8,706 bases of DNA from Flavobacteriaceae bacterium. GTDB lineage: Bacteria; Bacteroidota; Bacteroidia; Flavobacteriales; Flavobacteriaceae. The DNA is taken from the NCBI GenBank assembly GCA_019752245.1, contig JAIEMH010000195.1, positions 1 through 8,706 of the forward strand, in the 5' to 3' direction. Below, in pieces: positions 1 to 6,975 of the stretch. Position numbers and translations under genes: made by a program. A model generated the notes under the pieces. That model saw only the letters and a list, made by a program, of their open reading frames with translations, made no database searches and was not told the DNA's origin. Position 1 is the stretch's first letter. Every line of letters starts with the position of its first letter.

Positions 1-1287
1 AGTTATTGTCGGAATTTTATCGCCCAAATTCGGATTCTTAAAATAATAAGCTGTTACATAATTAAAAATACCATCATTTTTTTGAAGTACTTCAGCAATA
101 GTACTTAGTTTGGTATCAGCCAATTCTATATCAGGTTGAATTCCACCGCCGTCATAAACCGTTCTTCCTTTTTTGGTTTTGAAGGCTGTATATTTAGAAG
201 CATCTGTTCTTACAGCTTTTCCATCTTTGTCTTTATGCCAATAATCTAACGCTTGGATGCATCTTCCAGATGGCGTATAATATCTAGAAATAGTAACTTT
301 TACCTGAGTGCCATAGGTCATGTCTATTGGACGTTGTACTAAACCTTTTCCAAAACTTCTACTTCCTACAATTACTGCTCTGTCTAAATCTTGCAATGCT
401 CCAGAAACAATCTCACTTGCTGAAGCACTTTTTCCATCTACAATAATTGCTAAAGGAATTTCTAAATCTACAGGTTCTTTTGTGGTTTTATAAGTAACAT
501 TGTATTTAACATTTTTAGATTTTGTGGTTACAATTGTTTCGCCTTTTGGGACAAATAAATTACACACATTTACAGCTTCATTTAGCAATCCGCCTGGATT
601 TCCTCTTAAATCTAAAATAATTTTTTCGGCACCATCAGCTTTTAGTTTTTCTAAAGCTTCTTTGGTTTCTTGAGTTGTTTTTCTGTTAAAAGCTGACAAT
701 ACAATATAACCAGTTTTGGCATCAATTTTAGAAAAGAACGGAACCGCTTTTATCTCAACTTCGTCTAAAACAAGTTGTGCTGTAAGCGTTTTTCCTTGAC
801 GAATGAATTTTACATCAACTTTAGTGTTTTTGGCACCTTTTAGTAATTGAGAAGCATCGTCTTTAAAATCAGAAAGCATCACATCTCCAATTTGTATGAT
901 GGCATCACCAGCTTTTAATCCGGCTTTATCGGCAGGAAATCCTTTGTAAGGTTCTCTTATAATTAATTTGTCTTCTTTTCTAGTAATCATTGCACCAATT
1001 CCAGTGTATTCGCCAGTGTTGTTTATTTTAAATTTAACAACATCTTGCTCGTTGAAATAATTGGTATATGGATCTAAATCGGCTAACATGCTTTTGATAG
1101 CTTTGTCCATCAATTCCGCCGGATTTATTTCGTCAACGTAGTTCTGATTTACGGTTTTAAATAGTGTGGTAAAGATTTCTATTTGTTTAGCAATCTCAAA
1201 AAAATCATCTTTGAAACTAACGCCAACAAACAAAAAACCAGAGGCTAATACTGGAATTATATATCTTTTTTTAATGTATTGAAGCAT
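1..1287 (-). CDS. S41 family carboxy-terminal processing peptidase (CtpA/Prc-like), 3' end cut off by window
   Basis: This is an envelope serine protease that trims the C-termini of exported proteins. I translated it by hand from the ATG at 1287-1285; it stays open for 429 codons to the window edge, so the C-terminus is missing. An N-terminal hydrophobic stretch (about residues 9-28) acts as a signal peptide or membrane anchor. A PDZ domain follows at about 90-165 (NTGEYTGIGAMI, then PADKAGLKAGDAI), and then the S41 core. The catalytic signature is visible: Ser289 in GKSASASEIVSGAL, and Lys314 and Gln318 in SFGKGLVQ. The Ser-Lys spacing of 25 residues and the Lys-Gln spacing of 4 match those known for CtpB-type enzymes. 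The strand motif LDLRGNPGGLL (residues 226-236) is typical of the family. The gene lies 104 bp downstream of rnpA and has its own promoter-like element (1338-1345). The substrate cannot be read from the sequence. Family assignment is firm; the exact subfamily is less so. Confidence 0.95.
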   Translation of the reverse strand, partial: MLQYIKKRYIIPVLASGFLFVGVSFKDDFFEIAKQIEIFTTLFKTVNQNYVDEINPAELMDKAIKSMLADLDPYTNYFNEQDVVKFKINNTGEYTGIGAMITRKEDKLIIREPYKGFPADKAGLKAGDAIIQIGDVMLSDFKDDASQLLKGAKNTKVDVKFIRQGKTLTAQLVLDEVEIKAVPFFSKIDAKTGYIVLSAFNRKTTQETKEALEKLKADGAEKIILDLRGNPGGLLNEAVNVCNLFVPKGETIVTTKSKNVKYNVTYKTTKEPVDLEIPLAIIVDGKSASASEIVSGALQDLDRAVIVGSRSFGKGLVQRPIDMTYGTQVKVTISRYYTPSGRCIQALDYWHKDKDGKAVRTDASKYTAFKTKKGRTVYDGGGIQPDIELADTKLSTIAEVLQKNDGIFNYVTAYYFKNPNLGDKIPTIT

Positions 1288-1337
1288 TTTCTTTTTTCTT
1301 TTTTTGAATTTTAACGAACGAATTTAGCAAACAAAAT

Positions 1338-1345
1338 CAAATATA
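1338..1345 (-). promoter_or_regulatory. Putative Bacteroidota -7 promoter element for the S41 peptidase gene
   Basis: On the minus strand this reads TATATTTG, an exact match to the Bacteroidota -7 consensus TAnnTTTG. It lies about 50 bp upstream of the S41 start codon, in the 104-bp gap after rnpA. A TTTG sits upstream, but only about 12 bp away, which is closer than the usual -33 spacing of roughly 17-23 bp, so only the -7 half is supported. In AT-rich sequence such matches arise by chance. Confidence 0.4.
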
Positions 1346-1391
1346 TTACATAAACCACAAAAAACTAAATTTTTATATCTTACTTAAGAAA

Positions 1392-1790
1392 TTAATTGTT
1401 GGCTTTTTCTTCGGAAATAGCAAGCTTCCATTTTTCAAACAACTGAATGGTTTTTTCATTTATTTCTTGATAGCTCAATCGATCTTTGGTTTGATAAAAG
1501 AACATTATAGCATATTTCTTGTCTAAATTATCGTGAATTAAATGCTTATTTAATCGATAACATTCTCTTAAAACGCGCTTGAAATAGTTTCTGTCTACTG
1601 CATGTTTAAAATGTTTTTTAGAAACCGAAACACCAAATTTTAATTTTTCATCACTATCAATAATTGGCGAATAAACCAGTCGCAATGGATATTTAGAAAC
1701 TGATTTTCCTTCAGAAAAAAGCAAGTCGATGTTTTTTCTGCTTTTAAGTTTTTCTCTTTTTGGATAAGTAAAATCCACTTTATTTTCCAA
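1392..1790 (-). CDS. rnpA: Ribonuclease P protein component
   Basis: This is the small basic protein subunit of RNase P, which binds the catalytic RNA and pre-tRNA leader during tRNA 5' maturation in the cytoplasm. The 132-residue product has the family hallmark KKHFKHAVDRNYFKRVLRE at residues 58-76, including the RNR motif residues Arg67, Asn68, Lys71, Arg72, Arg75 and Glu76. The N-terminal FTYPKREKLKSRKNI segment and central RLVYSP strand also fit. The length is normal for the family. There is no ATG: the frame is closed by TAA at 1799-1797, and the possible starts are TTG at 1790 (used here), GTG at 1778 (128 residues, beginning MDFTYPK) or rare ATT/ATA codons. The stop of the upstream secreted-protein gene lies only two bases before the TTG, suggesting one transcript and translational coupling. 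The function is secure; the exact start is not. Confidence 0.95.
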   Translation of the reverse strand: MENKVDFTYPKREKLKSRKNIDLLFSEGKSVSKYPLRLVYSPIIDSDEKLKFGVSVSKKHFKHAVDRNYFKRVLRECYRLNKHLIHDNLDKKYAIMFFYQTKDRLSYQEINEKTIQLFEKWKLAISEEKANN

Positions 1791-1792
1791 AA

Positions 1793-2206
1793 TTATTTAG
1801 TGTTGTATATGTTGTATACCATTTTTAAATCGGTATAATTGATGTAAAACTGCATTCTGTTGTTTTCTTTTTTTCTGGTAACTATAAGAATAACACATTT
1901 TGCACCATCGTTATCAATACAGTTAAAACCAACCGTATCATCATCTTCTGTTGAAACTTTTTCCAAATAAGATTGAATTTTATAAAGCTGAAGGTCTTTA
2001 GAATTCACAATAAATCGGTCTTTATTGCCGTCTAATGTAATAACTATTTCGGCTTTTTTAAATTCTGACCATTTGTTCCAAGCACCTTTATCATTTTTAT
2101 CCATTACGCTTAAACTGCTGGTTTTAAAACGATAAACTTGTGCTGAGGTCTTTTGAAAACCAAAACATAAAACAACAATAAGTAATAAAATACGTAAAGA
2201 TCTCAT
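1793..2206 (-). CDS. Small secreted protein of unknown function
   Basis: The product has 137 residues and starts with a clear type I signal peptide: Arg3 and Arg5, hydrophobic core LLLIVVLCFGF, and likely cleavage near TSA-Q at residues 20-23. The mature part is about 115 residues, with alternating hydrophobic and polar stretches that suggest beta strands (AEIVITLDG, DRFIVNS, KCVILIVTRK, RMQFYINY). Two cysteines at 96 and 104, flanking an Asp/Asn-rich IDNDGAK loop, could form a disulfide. I recognise no named family or catalytic motif; it resembles small conserved proteins of unknown function found in flavobacteria. The ATG at 2206-2204 is the natural start. The gene follows the M1 peptidase terminator, so it probably has its own promoter in the 2207-2254 gap, where the minus strand has TAGAATTTG (2244-2236), one base longer than the -7 consensus. 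It ends two bases before rnpA, implying co-transcription. Confidence 0.8.
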   Translation of the reverse strand: MRSLRILLLIVVLCFGFQKTSAQVYRFKTSSLSVMDKNDKGAWNKWSEFKKAEIVITLDGNKDRFIVNSKDLQLYKIQSYLEKVSTEDDDTVGFNCIDNDGAKCVILIVTRKKENNRMQFYINYTDLKMVYNIYNTK

Positions 2207-2254
2207 GATGAAAATTTTAATCGGATGTAAAACTACAAATTCTATTCCAAAAAT

Positions 2255-2278
2255 AAAGCGTTCTTTGTAGAACGCTTT
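2255..2278 (-). terminator. Rho-independent terminator after the M1 peptidase gene
   Basis: This is a perfect 10-bp inverted repeat: AAAGCGTTCT at 2255-2264 and AGAACGCTTT at 2269-2278, with a 4-base loop. On the minus strand the stem starts about 5 bases after the TAA of the M1 peptidase and is followed by A and then a run of five Ts. The plus-strand side also carries T's (2276-2280), so it could work in both directions, but no plus-strand gene reaches it. It separates the peptidase transcript from the secreted protein-rnpA pair. Confidence 0.85.
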
Positions 2279-2283
2279 TTGAA

Positions 2284-4167
2284 TTATTTTATTTCATAAC
2301 TATTATTTTCAGGCTTCACATCGGCCATTAATCCACTTGGGTCAATGGTGATTTTTTTGATAAAAGTTTTCTCTCGGTCAATTTGAAAGAAATAATTTGG
2401 ATTTCCCCAAGCCCAATCTTTTAAAATTGTTCGTTTAATATCAGGCGTTGGATTTTCTTTTTCAAAACTCATCATGCGTAACGGAATGTAAAAAGTTTCT
2501 TTTGTTCCGTCGGTGTATTCTACTAAAATATCAATTGGCATTGGAGTTCTTCCGATTCTTTCTAATGTAACTCCGGTTTTTTTAACACCGTCGGTCGCAG
2601 CCTCAATATTTTTAATTCCGTAATCAATAGTATTTAAAGTTTTAGTCCAATCGGTTAAATACCAGTCTAAATTTGCTCCAGAAACACGTTCAGCAGTTCG
2701 CTTAATATCATTTGGAGTTGGATGCTTAAACTTGAATTCAGAATAATAACGTTTTACAGTTTTCATTAAATTCTCTTTTCCGATGAGGTATTGCAATTGT
2801 GTTAGAAAAACTTCGCCTTTGCTGTAAGACGCAATGCTATAACTTCTGTTTTCATCATAACGATCACCATGAGTAGTAAGCGGTTGTTCTTTTCCAGAAT
2901 TGGCTAAATTAATATAGCCTTTGTAGGAACTTGTAAAAGGGTTTTCGGCCTTTTTTTCGGCTAATTCATTTACACCTAAATCTTCAATAAATGAAGTAAA
3001 ACCCTCATCCATCCATGGGTTTTTACTTTCGTTAGATGCCAAAATATGCTGAAACCAAGAATGTCCCATTTCATGAGCAATTACGCCAACCAATCCGTCA
3101 AGAGTTCCTTCGCCAAGAATTAAAGTACACATGGCATATTCCATTCCGCCATCGCCTCCTTGAATCACTGAATATTGATTGTAAGGATATTTGCCCACAA
3201 TTGTATTGTAATACTCCATTAATTGAACTGTTTTTGGCTGTGCTTTTTTCCAGTTATCAATTATTTTTGGATTGTTTTTGTATATAAAATGTAAGGTCGT
3301 TCCAAAATCGGTTTTTACTACATCGTGAATGTAATTTTTATCGGCAGCCCAAGTAAAATCATGAACCATTGGTGCTACAAAATGCCATGTAAGGGTTTTT
3401 TGTTTCTTAGGAATTTTTACTTCAATTCCGGAATCTTGGTAATTGAAACCAATTTCATTCCCATTTTGAAGATAACCACTACCACCAAGAAGATAATTTT
3501 TATCAATAGTTATGTTTACATCAAAATTTCCCCAAACTCCGTGAAATTCTCTTGCTACATAAGCATCGGCATGCCATCCTTCAAAATCAAATTCTGCCAT
3601 TTTTGGGTACCATTGCGCCATTGAAAGTTCAACACCTTCTTTATTATTTCGTCCCGAACGACGAATTTGAACAGGAACTTGTCCGTCAAAATCTAAGGTA
3701 AATGTAGTTGATTTCCCAGGTAAAATAGGCTTGGCAAGAGTAACTTCTAATATTGTTTCAACTTCTTTTGCAGCGGCTGATACACCATCTTGTTTGAAGT
3801 TAGAAATGTGTAAATAACCCATTTCGTTAGGTTGTAATTTCGAAATTCTACTTTCTTTTACCTCTTTACCGTCAACTTTTATTTTATTTACCATTCTGCC
3901 ATCTGGATCTTTTACGTTTTGCAAACGCATGTCCATTTCGCTTCCAGGTTGAAAAGCATTATTGTATAAATGATAAAAAACACGACGCAAAGTGTCAGGA
4001 GAATTATTGGTATAAACTAATTCTTGTTTTCCTTTATATTGATAGTTTTTTACGTCCATCGTCACATCCATTTTATAGTCAACATGTTGTTGCCAATAAA
4101 AAGAACTTTGAGCATGAATAGCGGTGCAACCAAATCCTAAAAATGATAATAAAAGTAATTTCTTCAT
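2284..4167 (-). CDS. Secreted M1 family zinc metallopeptidase (aminopeptidase type)
   Basis: The product has 627 residues and begins with a signal peptide (MKKLLLLSFLGFGCTAIHAQ), so it acts in the periplasm or outside the cell. The N-terminal region (about 25-270) fits the beta-sandwich domain of M1 enzymes, and the gluzincin catalytic domain follows. The zinc site is complete: HEMGH (His365, Glu366, His369), then 18 residues, then Glu388 in WMDEGF. The substrate amino-terminus motif appears as GGMEY (340-344, Glu343) where many M1 enzymes have GAMEN or GGMEN. Tyr448 in SYSKGEVF sits 83 residues after the first zinc His and is the likely proton-donor tyrosine. A helical and beta C-terminal part of about 170 residues follows, and I see no T9SS-type sorting domain. 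The ATG at 4167 directly precedes the signal peptide. The family predicts removal of N-terminal residues from peptides; the true substrate is unknown. Strong hairpins lie on both sides of the gene. Confidence 0.95.
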   Translation of the reverse strand: MKKLLLLSFLGFGCTAIHAQSSFYWQQHVDYKMDVTMDVKNYQYKGKQELVYTNNSPDTLRRVFYHLYNNAFQPGSEMDMRLQNVKDPDGRMVNKIKVDGKEVKESRISKLQPNEMGYLHISNFKQDGVSAAAKEVETILEVTLAKPILPGKSTTFTLDFDGQVPVQIRRSGRNNKEGVELSMAQWYPKMAEFDFEGWHADAYVAREFHGVWGNFDVNITIDKNYLLGGSGYLQNGNEIGFNYQDSGIEVKIPKKQKTLTWHFVAPMVHDFTWAADKNYIHDVVKTDFGTTLHFIYKNNPKIIDNWKKAQPKTVQLMEYYNTIVGKYPYNQYSVIQGGDGGMEYAMCTLILGEGTLDGLVGVIAHEMGHSWFQHILASNESKNPWMDEGFTSFIEDLGVNELAEKKAENPFTSSYKGYINLANSGKEQPLTTHGDRYDENRSYSIASYSKGEVFLTQLQYLIGKENLMKTVKRYYSEFKFKHPTPNDIKRTAERVSGANLDWYLTDWTKTLNTIDYGIKNIEAATDGVKKTGVTLERIGRTPMPIDILVEYTDGTKETFYIPLRMMSFEKENPTPDIKRTILKDWAWGNPNYFFQIDREKTFIKKITIDPSGLMADVKPENNSYEIK

Positions 4168-4183
4168 CTGTATTTTTTTAAAT

Positions 4184-4213
4184 AAAAAATGGAAGAACTA
4201 GTGCTCTTCCATT
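4184..4213 (-). terminator. Rho-independent terminator after the S8 peptidase gene
   Basis: Inverted repeat arms AATGGAAGA (4188-4196) and TCTTCCATT (4205-4213) form a perfect 9-bp stem with an 8-base loop. On the minus strand the stem lies about 20 bases after the TAA of the S8 peptidase, and the descending arm runs into six consecutive Ts (4189-4184 read on the minus strand). Only 16 bases separate it from the ATG of the next gene (M1 peptidase), so termination may be partial or the M1 promoter may overlap the hairpin. Confidence 0.8.
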
Positions 4214-4232
4214 AATTTTATAGTTTAATCTA

Positions 4233-5828
4233 TTATTTTTTTGACATTTGATCTGCCATTAATAAAGCGTTGTATGCATTTACAATTTTTCCAGAAACAC
4301 AAGTAGTAGGAAAAGCAACATTTTCTTTTTTCTCACCAACCGCAACTGTTGTAGAAATTGGTGTTCCAGAATCCATTATAATATGTTTTACTTGAGAAGC
4401 TGTAAGTTTTGGATAATAAGAACGCACCAAAGCAGCAACTCCAGCAGCATTTGGTGAGGCCATTGAAGTTCCATTTTCAAATACATATTTATTGTTTGGA
4501 ATTGTTGCCCAAATTTTTACTCCAGGAGCAAAAACATCTACGTTTTTCTGACCATAATTTGAGAAATCAGCAACCAATTTTGAACCGTATTCATAGTTTA
4601 AAGCTCCAATTGTTAAAACGTTATCAGCAACTGAAGTTCCGTTGTTTGTATCAGTTGGAAAACTTGCCTCTTTATCTAAATTTTTTGCATCATTTCCTGC
4701 AGCAAAAACAATTAATACGTCTTTGCTTTCTGCATATTTTATAGCATCCCAAACCCATTCTTTGTGAGTAGAAAAATCTTTTCCAAAACTACCGTTGATA
4801 ACTTTTGCCCCATTATCAACTGCATAGCGAATACCTAAAGCAATATCTTTATCATACTCGTCACCATTTGGAACTGCTCTCACGGCCATAATTTCAACAT
4901 TATTTGCAACAACTCCATCACCACCTAATCCGTTTCCGCGTATCTGTGCGATGATACCTGCTACGTGAGTACCGTGAAGTGCATCTACAACATCTGGACC
5001 TTTTACATTTCCGTTTCCATAGAATTTCATGTCCATAGTATCTGGATTGTCACCAGTTTTTCTTCCGCTAAACTCTACATTTAAATTGTAGTTTAATTGA
5101 CCGTAAACATAGTCTAATTGACCTTTTAAATCATCTTGAAAGTTTGGTCCCATTTGACTTGCAACACTAGTCATTATTTTTTTGCTTTGAACTAAACTTG
5201 GATTGTCTGTTGTTGTAATTTTATTTAAGTCATCAAGCGTATAAACATCTTTTTTTAGATATTCTTTAACAGCTTTATCGGCTTTAGAAATCATATCCAT
5301 TTGAGGCTTATATTGCATCATTTCTGCTTTTTTTTCATCTAACGCAGCTTTTGCTTCAGTATAGTTAGGAGCAGAAGATCCTTTTTTCACTATTCTAGTT
5401 AATTCTAAGTTTTCATTAGTTGCTTCGCCAAGGAAATTCCAGCCGTGAATATCATCAATGTAACCATTCCCATCATCGTCTTTGTTGTTTCCTGCAATTT
5501 CTTTTTTGTTGGTCCAAATTTTACCTTTTAAGTCTTCATGGTCAATATCTAATCCAGAATCGACTACTCCAACAATAATTTTTGTTCCTTTTTTATTCTT
5601 TATAAACTCTTTATAAGCTTTGTCAACACTCATTCCAGGAACAGTGTCTTTAACTAAATCTAAATCACTCCAACGTTTTAAATCTTGCTCTTTTAGTGGA
5701 GTAGTTTTTAATGGAGTTTTGTCAATGTTTGCAGGATTTGTAGCTACAATTGGAGCTAATGCAGGACTACAACTTGAAAGTGCAAGTGCAACAACTGCTG
5801 AAATAAAAAGCGGTTTAAATGATTTCAT
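4233..5828 (-). CDS. S8 family subtilisin-like serine peptidase, lipoprotein
   Basis: The 531-residue product has a lipoprotein signal peptide: hydrophobic core, then lipobox LSSC with Cys20, so the mature protein should be lipid-anchored in the envelope. The residues just after the Cys (SPALAP) are not acidic, so surface export is not indicated. The catalytic triad is complete: Asp90 in VVDSGLD, His285 in HGTHVAG, and Ser455 in NGTSMASP, with oxyanion Asn379 in AAGND. An acidic, probably calcium-binding loop (DDDGNGYIDD, 117-126) leads to GWNF, as seen in Bacteroidota subtilases. Asp and His are 195 residues apart, against roughly 30 in subtilisin, because of a Lys/Asp-rich, probably helical insertion at about 135-275. 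No obvious I9 prodomain fits in the 60 or so residues before the core. On the minus strand, TACTTTTA (5864-5857), one base off the -7 consensus, is a weak promoter candidate. The natural substrate is unknown. Confidence 0.95.
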   Translation of the reverse strand: MKSFKPLFISAVVALALSSCSPALAPIVATNPANIDKTPLKTTPLKEQDLKRWSDLDLVKDTVPGMSVDKAYKEFIKNKKGTKIIVGVVDSGLDIDHEDLKGKIWTNKKEIAGNNKDDDGNGYIDDIHGWNFLGEATNENLELTRIVKKGSSAPNYTEAKAALDEKKAEMMQYKPQMDMISKADKAVKEYLKKDVYTLDDLNKITTTDNPSLVQSKKIMTSVASQMGPNFQDDLKGQLDYVYGQLNYNLNVEFSGRKTGDNPDTMDMKFYGNGNVKGPDVVDALHGTHVAGIIAQIRGNGLGGDGVVANNVEIMAVRAVPNGDEYDKDIALGIRYAVDNGAKVINGSFGKDFSTHKEWVWDAIKYAESKDVLIVFAAGNDAKNLDKEASFPTDTNNGTSVADNVLTIGALNYEYGSKLVADFSNYGQKNVDVFAPGVKIWATIPNNKYVFENGTSMASPNAAGVAALVRSYYPKLTASQVKHIIMDSGTPISTTVAVGEKKENVAFPTTCVSGKIVNAYNALLMADQMSKK

Positions 5829-5897
5829 TTTATTAATTTTAAGTAAAATATGGGTCTAAAAGTATTTAGTTTTGTTAGAATTTAAAAATCATTAACA

Positions 5898-6758
5898 TTA
5901 GATTAAGAAATCTTCACATTTAAAAACTTCTTTCAATCGAATGCCTTTTTCGGTTTTTTCTACGGTAATAATTTCGTTATGTGCATCGTGTTCTAGGAAT
6001 AAATAAAAATTATTCTCGGCACAATTTTCTAAAAATTTAGATTTTTCGGGCATTGTTAAAAGTGGTCTTGTATCATATCCCATAACGTATGGCAAAGGTA
6101 AATGTCCAGCAGTCGGAATCAAATCGGCACAATAGACAATGGTTTTATCTTTGTACTGAATGTGTGGAATCATCATTTTTTCGGTGTGACCATCAACGAA
6201 GAAAATCCCAAAATCCAATTCTGATTTTTCTAAGAAATCTCCTTCAGGTCTTTTGATAAAATTAAGCTGTCCACTTTCTTGCATAGGCAAAATATTTTCA
6301 GATAAAAACGATGCTTTTTCTCGTTGATTTGGTTTAGTAGCCCATTCCCAATGGTTGTCATTAGTCCAGAATTTCGCATTTTTAAAAGCTACTTCGTAAC
6401 CAGTTTTGTCTTTGTTCCAATTTACGCTTCCGCCACAATGGTCAAAATGCAAATGTGTCATAAAAACATCGGTAATATCATCTCTATGAAAACCATATTT
6501 TGCCAATGATTTATCTAATGAATGGTTTCCCCAAAGCGAATAATAACTAAAGAATTTCTCCGATTGTTTGTCGCCCATACCAGTATCAATCAATATTAAT
6601 CGGTTTCCATTCTCAATTAATAAACATCTTGCTGCAATGTCAATAAGATTATTTTCGTCTGCTGGATTGGTTTTATTCCAAATGGTTTTTGGTACAACGC
6701 CAAACATTGCGCCGCCATCGAGTTTGAAATTTCCAGCTTCGATTGGATATAGTTTCAT
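5898..6758 (-). CDS. MBL-fold metallo-hydrolase (metallo-beta-lactamase superfamily)
   Basis: The product is a 286-residue cytoplasmic-looking protein with no signal peptide. The binuclear metal site is visible: HLHFDHCGG gives His102, His104, Asp106 and His107; His191 lies in VDGHTEK; Asp212 lies in YCADLIPTAGH; and His257 lies in LEHDAH. The strand LILIDTGMGD (54-63) precedes the first motif as in the family. The second motif is GHTEKMM instead of the common GHTPGH. The overall plan resembles lactonase or organophosphate hydrolase-like MBL proteins, but the substrate cannot be predicted and no resistance function should be assumed. The frame extends eight codons upstream to a TTG at 6782; I chose the ATG at 6758-6756 because MKLYPIEAGNF is the plausible natural start and the extension adds only basic residues. 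It is divergent from sufA. Sixty-nine bases without a clear hairpin follow before the S8 gene start. Confidence 0.9.
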   Translation of the reverse strand: MKLYPIEAGNFKLDGGAMFGVVPKTIWNKTNPADENNLIDIAARCLLIENGNRLILIDTGMGDKQSEKFFSYYSLWGNHSLDKSLAKYGFHRDDITDVFMTHLHFDHCGGSVNWNKDKTGYEVAFKNAKFWTNDNHWEWATKPNQREKASFLSENILPMQESGQLNFIKRPEGDFLEKSELDFGIFFVDGHTEKMMIPHIQYKDKTIVYCADLIPTAGHLPLPYVMGYDTRPLLTMPEKSKFLENCAENNFYLFLEHDAHNEIITVEKTEKGIRLKEVFKCEDFLI

Positions 6759-6883
6759 TTTTTTAGTGTTTAAACGTCGCAATTTACTAAATAGGTTGGT
6801 TTGAATCGTGTTAAAATCAATTTTTTCTATGCAATTATTCGTTATAAAAATGTTAGTAATTATGTAAAAAACTAAATATGACG

Positions 6884-6891
6884 TATCTTTG
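6884..6891 (+). promoter_or_regulatory. Putative -7 promoter element of the suf operon
   Basis: TATCTTTG matches the Bacteroidota -7 consensus TAnnTTTG exactly and lies 84 bases before the sufA ATG, in the 217-bp divergent region 6759-6975. No clear TTTG or TTG -33 element is found at the expected distance. Transcription would begin near 6898 and leave a leader of about 75-80 bases that contains the dyad at 6900-6944. The rest of the intergenic region is AT-rich, and I saw no clear promoter for the divergent MBL gene. Confidence 0.5.
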
Positions 6892-6899
6892 TCGTTAAT

Positions 6900-6944
6900 T
6901 TAGACAAAATCAAAATAGCAAACATATTGTTTTGCCAAGTCTAA
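6900..6944 (+). promoter_or_regulatory. Nested inverted repeats in the sufA leader (possible operator or RNA structure)
   Basis: Outer arms TTAGAC (6900-6905) and GTCTAA (6939-6944) are perfectly complementary. Inside them GCAAACA (6918-6924) pairs with TGTTTTGC (6928-6935), with one bulged T and a 3-base loop. The element begins about 8 bases downstream of the -7 box, at or just after the expected transcription start, a position where a repressor site or a leader hairpin would act. It does not resemble an IscR site I can recognise, and there is no T-run to make it a terminator. The function is inferred only from symmetry and position. Confidence 0.3.
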
Positions 6945-6975
6945 TTTAAAATAAAAGACTAATAATAAGAAGGTT

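Noticed and set aside
3036..3624. Two plus-strand open frames opposite the M1 peptidase
   Set aside because: They are antisense to the conserved catalytic domain, have no promoter or recognisable protein features, and look like shadows.
4409..4744. Plus-strand open frame of 111 codons opposite the S8 peptidase
   Set aside because: It lies wholly antisense to the well-supported catalytic region and its Gln/Leu/His-rich composition is what an antisense reading gives.
6759..6782. TTG-started extension of the MBL-fold hydrolase
   Set aside because: It needs a TTG start and adds eight mostly basic residues; the ATG at 6758 begins a natural-looking N-terminus.
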